This document shows, in pieces, positions 40,035 through 48,069 of a DNA stretch of 64,000 nucleotides. The stretch's first letter is position 1. Each line of letters begins with the position of its first letter. The notes below the pieces were generated by a model. It had not been told where the DNA came from. It did no database searches and worked only from the letters and a program-made list of their open reading frames with translations. The position numbers were made by a program, and so were the translations under genes. Source of the stretch: Caballeronia glathei (GTDB lineage: Bacteria; Pseudomonadota; Gammaproteobacteria; Burkholderiales; Burkholderiaceae); contig NZ_JFHC01000002.1 in the NCBI RefSeq assembly GCF_000698595.1, positions 1-64,000 of the forward strand, written 5' to 3'.

Positions 40035-40811
40035 ATGAGCGATAAACGTACACGATTGTCCGTGACGGGCGTGAACAAGCGCTTTGGCGGCTTGCAGGCT
40101 CTTTCGGAAGTGCGCCTCGAAATCAAGGAAGGCGAGATCTACGGCCTGATCGGCCCGAACGGCGCGGGCAAGACCACGTTCTTCAACGTGATCACGGGCC
40201 TCTACACGCCGGATTCTGGCGAATTCAAGCTCGACGGCGAAGCGTACACGCCGACCGCCGTCTATCAGGTGGCGAAGGCGGGCATCGCGCGCACGTTCCA
40301 GAACATTCGTCTCTTCGGCGGCATGACCGCGCTGGAAAACGTGATGGTCGGGCGCCACGTGCGCACGAAGCACGGCCTGATCGGCGCGGTGTTCCAGACG
40401 CCGGCCGAGCGCCGCGAAGAGCGCGAGATCAAGGAGCGCGCACTGGAACTGCTCGACTACGTGGGCGTGCTGCAGTACGCGGACTACACGTCGCGCAACC
40501 TGTCGTACGGTCACCAGCGGCGTCTGGAAATCGCGCGCGCGCTTGCGACCGATCCGAAGCTGCTCGCCCTCGACGAACCCGCCGCCGGCATGAACGCGAC
40601 GGAAAAGGTCGAACTCACGCGGCTGCTCGACAAGATTCGCTCCGATGGCAAGACGATTCTCCTGATCGAACACGACGTGAAGCTGGTGATGGGATTGTGC
40701 AACCGCATGACGGTGCTCGATTACGGCAAGGTGATCGCCGAGGGTCTGCCGCAGGACGTGCAGAAGGACCCGAAGGTGATCGAGGCATATCTGGGTGCAG
40801 GGGTCCACTGA
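40035..40811 (+). CDS. livG: Branched-chain amino acid ABC transporter ATP-binding protein LivG
   Basis: A 258-residue ABC ATPase. Walker A is GPNGAGKTT (about residues 37-45), the signature is NLSYGHQRRLEIARAL (about 155-170), and Walker B is LLALDEPAAG. The GIARTFQNIRLFGGMTALENVMVG segment is characteristic of LivG. It forms a heterodimeric motor with LivF. Its TGA overlaps the livF ATG (TGATG). Confidence 0.96.
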   Translation: MSDKRTRLSVTGVNKRFGGLQALSEVRLEIKEGEIYGLIGPNGAGKTTFFNVITGLYTPDSGEFKLDGEAYTPTAVYQVAKAGIARTFQNIRLFGGMTALENVMVGRHVRTKHGLIGAVFQTPAERREEREIKERALELLDYVGVLQYADYTSRNLSYGHQRRLEIARALATDPKLLALDEPAAGMNATEKVELTRLLDKIRSDGKTILLIEHDVKLVMGLCNRMTVLDYGKVIAEGLPQDVQKDPKVIEAYLGAGVH

Positions 40812-41533
40812 TGGCTACGACGAACGCGATGTTGAAAATCAAGGGCCTGCAGGTCAATTACGGCGGCATTCAGGCCGTCAAGGGCGTGGATCTGGAAGTC
40901 GGGCAGGGCGAACTGGTCACGCTGATCGGCGCGAACGGCGCGGGCAAGACGACCACGATGAAGGCGATCACGGGTCTCAAGCCGTATTCGGCGGGCGACA
41001 TCGAGTACATGGGCAAGTCGATCAAGGGCGTGCCGACGCACGAGTTGCTCAAGCGCGGTCTCGCGATGGTGCCGGAAGGGCGCGGCATTTTCGCGCGCAT
41101 GTCGATTCTGGAAAACATGCAGATGGGCGCGTACCTGCGCAACGACAACGACGGCATCCAGAAGGACACCGAGCGCATGTTCGGCTTCTTCCCGCGGCTG
41201 AAGGAGCGCGCCTCGCAGTACGCGGGCACGCTCTCGGGTGGCGAACAGCAGATGCTCGCGATGGCGCGCGCGCTGCTTTCGCGTCCCAAGCTGCTGCTGC
41301 TCGACGAGCCGTCGATGGGCCTCTCGCCGATCATGGTCGAGAAGATCTTCGAGGTGGTGCGCGAGATTTCCGCGGAAGGGCTGACGGTGCTGCTCGTCGA
41401 GCAGAACGCGCGGCTCGCGCTGCAGGCGGCGAACCGCGGTTACGTGATGGACTCGGGGCTCGTCACCATGACGGGCGACGCGAAGCAGATGCTCGACGAT
41501 CCGAAGGTGCGGGCGGCTTATCTGGGCGAGTGA
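40811..41533 (+). CDS. livF: Branched-chain amino acid ABC transporter ATP-binding protein LivF
   Basis: A 240-residue ABC ATPase. Walker A is GANGAGKTT (about residues 40-48), the signature is LSGGEQQMLAMARALL (about 143-158), and Walker B is LLLLDEPSMGL. It opens with LKIKGLQVNYGGIQAVKGV. The start at 40811 (MATTNAMLKI) overlaps the livG stop; ATG six codons later (MLKI) is an alternative. It is the last gene of the operon, followed by a strong terminator. Confidence 0.96.
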   Translation: MATTNAMLKIKGLQVNYGGIQAVKGVDLEVGQGELVTLIGANGAGKTTTMKAITGLKPYSAGDIEYMGKSIKGVPTHELLKRGLAMVPEGRGIFARMSILENMQMGAYLRNDNDGIQKDTERMFGFFPRLKERASQYAGTLSGGEQQMLAMARALLSRPKLLLLDEPSMGLSPIMVEKIFEVVREISAEGLTVLLVEQNARLALQAANRGYVMDSGLVTMTGDAKQMLDDPKVRAAYLGE

Positions 41534-41571
41534 TCCCCCGCGGCTTCGAGCTGATTTCGCCGCTTCGAACG

Positions 41572-41608
41572 AAAAAACCGCATGCGCTGAAACGCATGCG
41601 GTTTTTTT
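41572..41608 (+). terminator. Bidirectional-type terminator between livF and the GNAT gene
   Basis: CCGCATGCG-6-CGCATGCGG is flanked by six A and seven T, so it can end both the liv operon and the opposing GNAT/argD transcript. The GNAT stop codon is embedded in its T-run side. Confidence 0.9.
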
Positions 41609-42038
41609 ATGCGCGTTGGAGCCGCTTGCCGAGGCTCACGACTTCGTCGGCGTGATATCCGAGCTTCGCGTAAAACGCCTGCACGCCGGCTTTCGCGGCC
41701 AGGACCTGCAGGTTCACCTTCGGACAGCCGAGCCGCGCGAGTTCGGCCTCCGCGTGATGGACGAGCGCGCGGCCGAAACCCTTGCCGCGCATCTCTTCGG
41801 CGACGGCGAGCGAGTACAGCCATCCGCGATGCCCGTCGTAACCCGCCATGATCGTGCCGATCACGCGCGCTCCGACCTCGCCCACGAGGAACAGCTCCGG
41901 CTGCGTCGCGAGCTTGTTCGCGATCGACACGCGCGGGTCGCGCTGCGGCTTCGCGGGGTCGGCGTATTCGGGAAACGAGCGCTGCCAGAGCGCGATCACC
42001 GCATCGGTGTCGCGCGCCTCGAACACGCGGATCTTCAC
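41607..42038 (-). CDS. GNAT-family N-acetyltransferase
   Basis: A 143-residue acetyl-CoA-dependent acetyltransferase resembling E. coli YpeA. The acetyl-CoA-binding motif is [24 protein letters not shown] (about residues 77-100), followed by [19 protein letters not shown], typical of the C-terminal part. The acceptor substrate is unknown. The initiator is GTG at 42038, overlapping the stop of the upstream aminotransferase gene by 4 bases, so its expression is coupled to that gene. Confidence 0.9.
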   Translation of the reverse strand: MKIRVFEARDTDAVIALWQRSFPEYADPAKPQRDPRVSIANKLATQPELFLVGEVGARVIGTIMAGYDGHRGWLYSLAVAEEMRGKGFGRALVHHAEAELARLGCPKVNLQVLAAKAGVQAFYAKLGYHADEVVSLGKRLQRA

Positions 42039-43219
42039 AGCGAGTCCAGCACCGAACGCAGCATCGCCATCATCTGGTCGATCTCGTCCTTCGTCACGTT
42101 CAGCGCCGGCATGAAGCGCAGCAGATTCGGGCGTGCGGCATTGAGCAGCAGGCCGTCGGGCTGCATGAGACGCGCCTTTTCGACGATCTGCGGTCCCTTG
42201 TCGCTGTCGAGCAGCAGCGCGCGCAGCAGGCCATCGCCGCGTTCGCCATTGAATCCGCGCTCGTCCGACAGTTGAAGCAACTGCGCCTTCAGATATTCGC
42301 CGCGTTCGCGCACGCCTTCGAGAAAGCCGGGCGCCGTCAGCTGGGAGATCACCGAGAAACCGACCGCCGTCATCAGCGGATTGCCGTTGTACGTGCCGCC
42401 CTGATCGCCCGGCTCGAAGCAGGCAATCTCCGCCTTCGACAGCAGCGCCGCGAGCGGCACGCCGCCGCCGATGCCCTTGCCGAGCGTCATGATGTCCGGC
42501 TCGATGCCCGAAAGCTCGTACGCGAAGAGCGTTCCGGCGCGCCCGCAGCCGCTTTGCACTTCATCGACGATCAGCAGGATGTTGTGCTTCTTCGTGAGCG
42601 CGCGCAGTTGCTGCATGAATTCGCGCGTTGCGGGAATCACGCCGCCTTCGCCCTGGATCGGTTCGAGCATCACGCCGACGGTCTTGTCGGTGATGAGCTT
42701 TTCCACCGACGCGATGTCGTTCAGATCGGCCTTCGGGAAGCCCGGCACCTGCGGCGCGTAGATCGTGTCCCAGCCGGCCTTGCCGCTCGCCGACATGGTC
42801 GCGAGCGTGCGGCCGTGGAAGCTGTGGTCGAACGTAATGATTTCGTACGCGCCGCCCTTGAACTTGCGGCCCCACTTGCGCGCGAGCTTGATTGCGCCTT
42901 CGTTCGCCTCGGCGCCGCTGTTCGCGAAGAACACCTTGTCAAAGCAGCTGTGCTCGGTGAGCAGGCCCGCGAGCTGCGCCATCGGCGCGTTGTAGAAAGC
43001 CGGCGACGGGTTGATCAGCGTGCGCGCCTGCTTCTCGATCGCCTCGATCATGCCGTCGTTGCAATGGCCGAGCGCATTGACCGCCCAGCCCTGGATGAAG
43101 TCCAGGTAGCGTTTGCCGGTATTGTCGTAGAGCCATGAGCCCTTGCCGTGCGTGAACACGATTTCAGGACGGTTCGTGATGAACATCAGCGATTCGACAG
43201 GGTACTCATTGAAATTCAT
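42035..43219 (-). CDS. argD: Acetylornithine-type class III aminotransferase
   Basis: A 394-residue PLP enzyme of the acetylornithine/succinyldiaminopimelate aminotransferase family. The PLP lysine lies in [55 protein letters not shown] and [21 protein letters not shown] are the other cofactor segments. It probably converts N-acetyl-2-oxoglutarate semialdehyde products in arginine synthesis, but close paralogues act on other omega-amino acids. ATG at 43219 ([10 protein letters not shown]) follows GGAG by nine bases. An in-frame GTG at 43234 overlaps that site and is less likely. Confidence 0.85.
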   Translation of the reverse strand: MNFNEYPVESLMFITNRPEIVFTHGKGSWLYDNTGKRYLDFIQGWAVNALGHCNDGMIEAIEKQARTLINPSPAFYNAPMAQLAGLLTEHSCFDKVFFANSGAEANEGAIKLARKWGRKFKGGAYEIITFDHSFHGRTLATMSASGKAGWDTIYAPQVPGFPKADLNDIASVEKLITDKTVGVMLEPIQGEGGVIPATREFMQQLRALTKKHNILLIVDEVQSGCGRAGTLFAYELSGIEPDIMTLGKGIGGGVPLAALLSKAEIACFEPGDQGGTYNGNPLMTAVGFSVISQLTAPGFLEGVRERGEYLKAQLLQLSDERGFNGERGDGLLRALLLDSDKGPQIVEKARLMQPDGLLLNAARPNLLRFMPALNVTKDEIDQMMAMLRSVLDSL

Positions 43220-43281
43220 GACAGCGGGCTCCACGAGGGCGACAACGGGTTGATGGCAGGGTCAATTACAAGCGGCGCCGG

Positions 43282-43311
43282 AAAAAACAAAAGCCACGGT
43301 ATCCCGTGGCT
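43282..43311 (-). terminator. Intrinsic terminator downstream of the ferredoxin-type reductase gene
   Basis: On the minus strand AGCCACGG pairs with CCGTGGCT around four bases and is followed by TTTTGTTTTTT. It lies about 190 bases after the reductase stop (43503) and before argD. The rest of the 283-base gap has no gene. Confidence 0.8.
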
Positions 43312-43502
43312 TCATTTCCTGCGCTTCGAAAGCTTACATGAGCGCAAATCCGTGACGAGCCAGCGGCATCCCTAGGGAAGCGGCGAGCGGCGACGTCGGA
43401 GGCTGGTCTGGATTTCGATCATTCGCGAAGGATACGATACGAGGTTTGTGCATGTAAACCGCAACGGACGGATTTTTTTCCGCCCGAGGCAGGCTGAAAG
43501 CG

Positions 43503-44534
43503 TCAGACCGGATGCGCGAGATCGGCCGCGCTCGTGAACGAGTCGGCGTAGAACTCGTCGTCCGGCAGGCGGTGATGGTTCGTGAAATCGCGCTGCGCCG
43601 ATTCGACCATCACCGGCGCGCCGCACGCATACACCTGATACGCGCTCAAGTCTGGCAGATCCTCGATGACGGCACGATGAACGAAGCCGGTACGGCCGGT
43701 CCATGCGTCGCTCGCGTCGGGCTCCGAGAGCACCGGCACGAACTTGAAGTCCGGCACTTCCTTCGCCCATTGCTCGGCGAGCTCCATCATGTACAGGTCT
43801 TTCTTGCGGCGCCCGCCCCAGTAGAGTGTCATCGGGCGGTTCAGGTTCTTGAACACCGCATGCTCGATGATCGCCTTGATCGGTGCGAAGCCCGTACCCG
43901 AGGCGAGCAGCACGATCGGCTTGTCGGATTCGTCGCGCAGGAAGAACGTGCCGAGCGGGCCTTCGAAGCGCAGGATGTCGCGCTCCTTCATCGCGCCGAA
44001 CACGTGGTCCGTGAACGTGCCGCCGGGCATGTGGCGGATGTGCAGTTCGAGCGGGCCTTCGTGGTGCGGCGGGCTCGCCATCGAATAGCTGCGGCGCTTG
44101 CCGTCCTTCAGGATGAATTCGATGTACTGGCCCGCGAGATATTGCAGCCGCTCGTTCGCGGGCAACTGCAGCTTCAGTTCGATGACGTCGTCCGCGCGGC
44201 GCTCGAGCGCGTTGACGCGGCAGGGGAGCTTCTTCACCTGCACGTCGCCGACGCCCGCCACTTCGCGCACGTCGATTTCGAGGTCGGTCTGCGCGGTCGC
44301 GCAGCAAAAGAGCGCCATGCCGCGTGTTTTTTCGTCGTTCGACAGCGCCGACGACGAGTGCGGCGCCTGCTCGACTTCGCCGGTCACGATGGTGCCCTTG
44401 CACGAGCCGCAGGCGCCGTTCTTGCAGCCGTATGGCAGGCCGATGCCCTGGCGCAGCGCCGCGGTGAGCACGGCTTCGTCGGGTTCCACTTGAAACTGCC
44501 GGCCGCTTTGCCGGAGCGTTACGTTAAAAGCCAT
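43503..44534 (-). CDS. 2Fe-2S ferredoxin / FAD / NAD(P) reductase (AscD-like)
   Basis: A 343-residue electron-transfer flavoprotein. The N-terminal plant-type [2Fe-2S] domain has CKNGACGSC (about residues 37-45) and a fourth Cys in ALFCCATAQ (about 77-78). The middle FAD-binding domain has RRSYSMASPP. The C-terminal NAD domain has VLLASGTGFAPIKAIIEHA and VYACGAPVMVESA. Relatives are labelled CDP-6-deoxy-glucoseen reductase or oxygenase reductase components, so the true partner is open. It is monocistronic, divergent from the SDR gene. Confidence 0.88.
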   Translation of the reverse strand: MAFNVTLRQSGRQFQVEPDEAVLTAALRQGIGLPYGCKNGACGSCKGTIVTGEVEQAPHSSSALSNDEKTRGMALFCCATAQTDLEIDVREVAGVGDVQVKKLPCRVNALERRADDVIELKLQLPANERLQYLAGQYIEFILKDGKRRSYSMASPPHHEGPLELHIRHMPGGTFTDHVFGAMKERDILRFEGPLGTFFLRDESDKPIVLLASGTGFAPIKAIIEHAVFKNLNRPMTLYWGGRRKKDLYMMELAEQWAKEVPDFKFVPVLSEPDASDAWTGRTGFVHRAVIEDLPDLSAYQVYACGAPVMVESAQRDFTNHHRLPDDEFYADSFTSAADLAHPV

Positions 44535-44606
44535 AGATCGTCATGAGTTGGGTGAGTCGAATACGTGATGCCTGACGTGCGTCATGCGGCGGATACAATG
44601 CACGGC

Positions 44607-45713
44607 ATGATTGCCACTCGAATCCTGCGCCGCCGGCGCGTGCTCATCGTCGGATGCGGCGATGTCGGGCTGCGCTCTGTGCCGCTTTTCAGGGCGCGCG
44701 CCGCGTCGCCCCGCGTGATCGCGCTCACGAGCCACGCCGAGCGCAGCGGCGAACTGCGCGCCGCGGGCACGACGCCGATCGTCGGCGACCTCGACCGCCG
44801 CGCCAGCCTCTGCCGGCTCGCGGGCCTGGCGCCAACCGTGCTGCACCTCGCGCCGCCGCAGAAGGACGGCGACGACGATCGCCGCACCCGCGCGCTAATC
44901 GCGGCCCTATGCGCGCCGCACCGCAGCGTCGCGTACAGCGCCTGCAGCGCGAGCGCGGCACATCGCGCGTGGCGCGCCTGGTTCCGTGCCGCCGCCGCGA
45001 AAGCTCCGGCGCGTGCGCGAAAGTCCGCGAAAGCTCCTTGCATTGTACCCGACGGGTCCTCCCGGGCGCCGCGCCGGCGGCCACAGGACGAGACCGGCCG
45101 GCCGATGCGTCAAAGGGTATTGCGCACCGCGCCGCGGCGGTCCGTGAGGCTCGTCTATGCGAGCACGACGGGGGTATACGGCGACTGCGGCGGCGCGCTG
45201 ATCGATGAAACGCGGCCGGTGCGACCGGAAAACGCGCGCGCGAAGCGGCGTGTCGACGCCGAGTCGCAATTGCGGCGCGCGGCGGCGCGTGGCCGCTTGC
45301 GCGTGTCGATCGTGCGGATTCCGGGCATCTACGCAGCCAGCCGGTTGCCGCTCGAACGCCTCAGGCGGCGCGCTCCGGCGCTCGTCGCCGAAGACGACGT
45401 CTTCACCAATCACATCCACGCCGACGACCTCGCGGCCATCCTCGTGCGGTCCATCGGACGCGCCCGGCCGCAGCGCGTGATCCACGCGTCGGACGACACG
45501 GATTTGCGCATGGCGGACTATTTCGATCGAGTGGCCGACGCGCGTGGCCTGCCGCGCGTGCCGCGCATCACGCGGGAAGCGGCCGAGACCCGGCTCGAGC
45601 CGATGACGCTCTCGTTCATGCGCGAGTCGCGCCGGCTTCTCAACACGCGGATGAAGCGCGAACTGCGCTACGCCTTGCGCTACCCGACGGTCGACGATTT
45701 CCTGCGCGGCTAG
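44607..45713 (+). CDS. NAD-dependent epimerase/dehydratase-family protein with an Arg-rich insertion
   Basis: A 368-residue protein of the extended SDR superfamily (YeeZ-like). The N-terminal Rossmann motif is VLIVGCGDVGLRSVPLF (about residues 11-27). The active-site-type region is RLVYASTTGVYGDCGG, and the C-terminal part follows the family (HIHADDLAAILVRSIG). Between AALIAAL-type residues (about 103-110) and RLVYAST (about 180) there is a stretch of about 70 residues rich in Arg, Ala and Ser with no recognisable fold. It replaces what is normally a short loop. ATG at 44607 gives a start just before the Rossmann strand. Catalysis is uncertain. Confidence 0.75.
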   Translation: MIATRILRRRRVLIVGCGDVGLRSVPLFRARAASPRVIALTSHAERSGELRAAGTTPIVGDLDRRASLCRLAGLAPTVLHLAPPQKDGDDDRRTRALIAALCAPHRSVAYSACSASAAHRAWRAWFRAAAAKAPARARKSAKAPCIVPDGSSRAPRRRPQDETGRPMRQRVLRTAPRRSVRLVYASTTGVYGDCGGALIDETRPVRPENARAKRRVDAESQLRRAAARGRLRVSIVRIPGIYAASRLPLERLRRRAPALVAEDDVFTNHIHADDLAAILVRSIGRARPQRVIHASDDTDLRMADYFDRVADARGLPRVPRITREAAETRLEPMTLSFMRESRRLLNTRMKRELRYALRYPTVDDFLRG

Positions 45714-45886
45714 ATCAGCGCCGGAATGGTCTCGAGAAGCAGGAAGCACATCAGCGCGCCGATCAGTGCGCCGATGAGGTTCGGCTCGTACTTGTGGCGT
45801 ATGTGCATCGAGATGAGCAAGACCCCGATCAGAACCACGCTTAGCGCAGCGAACGCGATCAGCGCGACGGTCATATGGGAGACCAT
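45710..45886 (-). CDS. Small two-helix membrane protein
   Basis: A 58-residue protein. Two hydrophobic helices (TVALIAFAALSVVLIGVLLI and LIGALIGALMCFLLLETIPAL) flank a short basic loop with HIRHKYEPN. AGGAGG lies five bases before the ATG, strong support for translation. The function is unknown; it could be an inner-membrane accessory peptide. Its TAG overlaps the TAG of the convergent SDR gene on the palindrome CTAG. The 188 bases upstream (45887-46074) are non-coding and should hold its promoter. Confidence 0.7.
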   Translation of the reverse strand: MVSHMTVALIAFAALSVVLIGVLLISMHIRHKYEPNLIGALIGALMCFLLLETIPALI

Positions 45887-46074
45887 GATGCCCTCCTGCT
45901 TTTTTTGGTAGTCGTATTCGGTACCCGTAGGAAAAGTATAAGTTTCCGCCTTACAGAAGGCATGCTGCGCCGCAACGCCCGGTGGTAGGTGCTTACACCG
46001 ATTTCGCGCCTTGTGTGCGAAAGCGTACGAGCGCTATGCCACACAGGCGTCGGGGCGTCCGGCGCCGGGCGCAC

Positions 46075-46782
46075 TCAGTCGCCGCGCAGCGCCGCGAGAT
46101 CCGCTTCGTCGAGCCAGCACCACGCACCTTCGGCGAGCGTCGGCGGCAGTGCGAATCCGCCGATCCGCTCGCGATGCAGCGCCTCCACCCGGTTGCCCGC
46201 GGCCGCGACCATGCGCTTGACCTGGTGATACTTGCCCTCGAGCACGGTCAACTCAAGCAGGCGCTCGTCGCGCCGCTCTGCCGCGACGGCGGCGATCGGC
46301 TTCGGCTCGCCGTGCAGCAGCACGCCCCCGCGCAGCGCGTCGATCTGCGCATCGTCGAGCGGATGGCGCGTGCGCGCGAGATAGACCTTCGGCACCTTGC
46401 GCCTGGGCGAGGTGAACGCGTGGACGAAGGCGCCGTCGTCGGAGAGCAGCAAGAGGCCGGTCGTGTCCTGGTCGAGCCGGCCGACGCTCTGCACGCCGCG
46501 CGCGCAGAGCTGCGCGGGCAGCAGATGGAACACGCTCAGATGGTGCTGCGGATCGCGCGAGCACTCGTAGCCCGCCGGCTTGTTGAGCGCGATGTACGCC
46601 TTTTCGCGATACCGCCACGCGGTCCCGTCGACTTCGAACTCGGGCGCGGGTGCGCTCGCGAATTCGGCATCCGCGTCCGTGCAGACGCTGCCCGCGATCC
46701 GCACGCGGCCTTGCGCGACGATCGTGCGGCATTGCCGGCGCGAACCGAAGCCTTGGGAAAAGAGGATGCTTTCGAGGTCCAT
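46075..46782 (-). CDS. rsuA: 16S rRNA pseudouridine-516 synthase
   Basis: A 235-residue RsuA-type enzyme that modifies U516 of 16S rRNA. The N-terminal S4 RNA-binding domain (about residues 1-60: LFSQGFGSRRQCRTIVAQGRVRI) is followed by the catalytic domain with IALNKPAGYECSRD, the catalytic Asp in VGRLDQDTTGLLLLSDDG, and ELTVLEGKYHQVKRMVAAAG. The length and S4 domain distinguish it from the RluE-like protein at 10.9 kb. Confidence 0.9.
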   Translation of the reverse strand: MDLESILFSQGFGSRRQCRTIVAQGRVRIAGSVCTDADAEFASAPAPEFEVDGTAWRYREKAYIALNKPAGYECSRDPQHHLSVFHLLPAQLCARGVQSVGRLDQDTTGLLLLSDDGAFVHAFTSPRRKVPKVYLARTRHPLDDAQIDALRGGVLLHGEPKPIAAVAAERRDERLLELTVLEGKYHQVKRMVAAAGNRVEALHRERIGGFALPPTLAEGAWCWLDEADLAALRGD

Positions 46783-46868
46783 CGGAGAGCGGAGAGTGAG
46801 TCGCGCATTTTACCAACGTCGCGTGCGCGGGCCGTGTGCGGGCCTTGTGTCGTGCGCCGGCTCGTGCG

Positions 46869-47681
46869 TCAGCGGCCCGCGTGCGTGACCCGCGCGATTG
46901 CATCCGCGAGCGTCGCTTCGGACATCTCGCCGAAGTGCGACGCGATCGAGCGGCCGTCGGCGTCGTAGGTGAAGGTGCTCGGAAAGCCCGCGATATGCAG
47001 CGCCGCTTCGAGCTGCCGTTCGCGGTCGAGCAGCGTGTTGTCGAGCCGAAGCTGCTGGCTCAGGAGGAAAGTGCCCACGGTCTCGCGCGATTCGCCGACG
47101 TTGGCGAACACGAATCGCACGTCGGGATGCCGCCGTTGCGCCGCTTCGAACACCGGCAGCTCGCGACGGCACGGCCCGCACCAGGTGGCCCAGACGTTCA
47201 GGATCGTCGGCCGTCCGTCCGATGCACGCAGCGGCGCGGGACGGCCGTCGAGCGTCGTCAGCGTGATGGCGGGAAGCGGCGGCAGCGGCCCGGCGAGCCG
47301 CGCCGCGATACCGAACGCCAGCGCGCCGCTCGCGAGCCCGGCCGCGATGCCGAATACGAGCGGCCGGCGCAGCGGCTTCGAGCGCACGACGTAAAAGGCC
47401 ACGCACGCGATCGCCACCGCGATGCCCGCGACCGGCTCGAAGCCGAGGTCGCGGATGTCGGCGATGCGCAGCCACGCGTCGGAAAACTGCGTCCAGTGCA
47501 TGGCGGCGAACGATGCGCGCGCGGCACACAGGGCGAGGAGGAGCGTCGAAAGCAGGGCGGTCTCGTACTGCCCGGCCTGCTGTGCGCCGCCCGCGATGCG
47601 GCGGCCCGCGGCGAGCGCGATCAGCACGCCGAGCGCGAAGAGCAGGGGAGGAAGCGGGAGGGCGAACGGGCCGAGTTGCAT
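46869..47681 (-). CDS. TlpA-like thioredoxin with an N-terminal multi-helix membrane domain
   Basis: A 270-residue protein. The first about 130 residues form several membrane helices with an arrangement and residues reminiscent of a shortened prolipoprotein diacylglyceryl transferase (FALPLPPLLFALGVLIALAAG). The C-terminal domain is periplasmic and thioredoxin-like, with the redox motif NVWATWCGPCRRELP (about residues 158-172) and cis-Pro in AGFPSTF. It should reduce or exchange disulfides in the periplasm, for example in cytochrome c or envelope maturation. The ATG at 47681 is chosen; a GTG at 47711 is possible. Neither has a strong ribosome-binding site. Confidence 0.78.
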   Translation of the reverse strand: MQLGPFALPLPPLLFALGVLIALAAGRRIAGGAQQAGQYETALLSTLLLALCAARASFAAMHWTQFSDAWLRIADIRDLGFEPVAGIAVAIACVAFYVVRSKPLRRPLVFGIAAGLASGALAFGIAARLAGPLPPLPAITLTTLDGRPAPLRASDGRPTILNVWATWCGPCRRELPVFEAAQRRHPDVRFVFANVGESRETVGTFLLSQQLRLDNTLLDRERQLEAALHIAGFPSTFTYDADGRSIASHFGEMSEATLADAIARVTHAGR

Positions 47682-48058
47682 CGAGGTGTGAAGCGAGATT
47701 GCGGGAGCCACAGACTAGCGTACCCGCGCGCGGGTGATTGCGCATCGGCGGTTTATTTCAACGCGTGTGGGCTAGGCCCGGGGTGCGAACGTGCAGTTCG
47801 CCGAATGTGCGGGTGGCCGCGTCGCGCGTGCTGCGCGCCCGGGGCGCGATCGTGATGCACTTGCTGGCCCATGCGAGCTGCGTCGCGGCTTTGTCGTCGG
47901 CTCGTGCGACGGCGCATCATGCCGCATTCGCAGCGGTGGCGCGCAACGGCTGAAGTGCGCGCCGCCCATGGTAAGCGCACGTCTCGAAACGTACGCTCGC
48001 CCGACGCCCGACGCCCGACGCCCGACGCCCGACGCCCGACGCAATGCGCTCAATGCGC
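47682..48058. other. Intergenic region with short tandem repeats
   Basis: These 377 bases separate the TlpA-like gene from the large repeat protein, both minus strand. The region holds the heptanucleotide and nonanucleotide tandem repeats listed separately. No frame in it has convincing coding character and no T-tailed terminator is clear. Confidence 0.5.
48001..48042. repeat. Heptanucleotide tandem repeat, six copies
   Basis: CCGACGC is repeated six times without a mismatch, just beyond the 3' end of the repeat-protein gene. Arrays of this kind are prone to slipped-strand length change. Confidence 0.95.
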
Positions 48059-48069
48059 TCAATGCGCTT
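48043..48069. repeat. Nonanucleotide tandem repeat, three copies
   Basis: AATGCGCTC is repeated, with the third copy ending in T instead of C, directly adjoining the heptamer array. It contains the stop codon of the gene at 48059 and a second in-frame TGA nine bases further on. Confidence 0.9.

Noticed and set aside
38832-40808. A long minus-strand frame opposite livM and livG.
   Set aside because: It is antisense to clearly real transporter genes and has a shadow-like amino-acid composition.
42035-43234. argD starting with GTG at 43234.
   Set aside because: The GGAG within this stretch serves as the ribosome-binding site for the ATG at 43219.
48001-48069. Tandem repeats as a CRISPR array.
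   Set aside because: The units are seven and nine bases long without spacers, and no cas genes are present.
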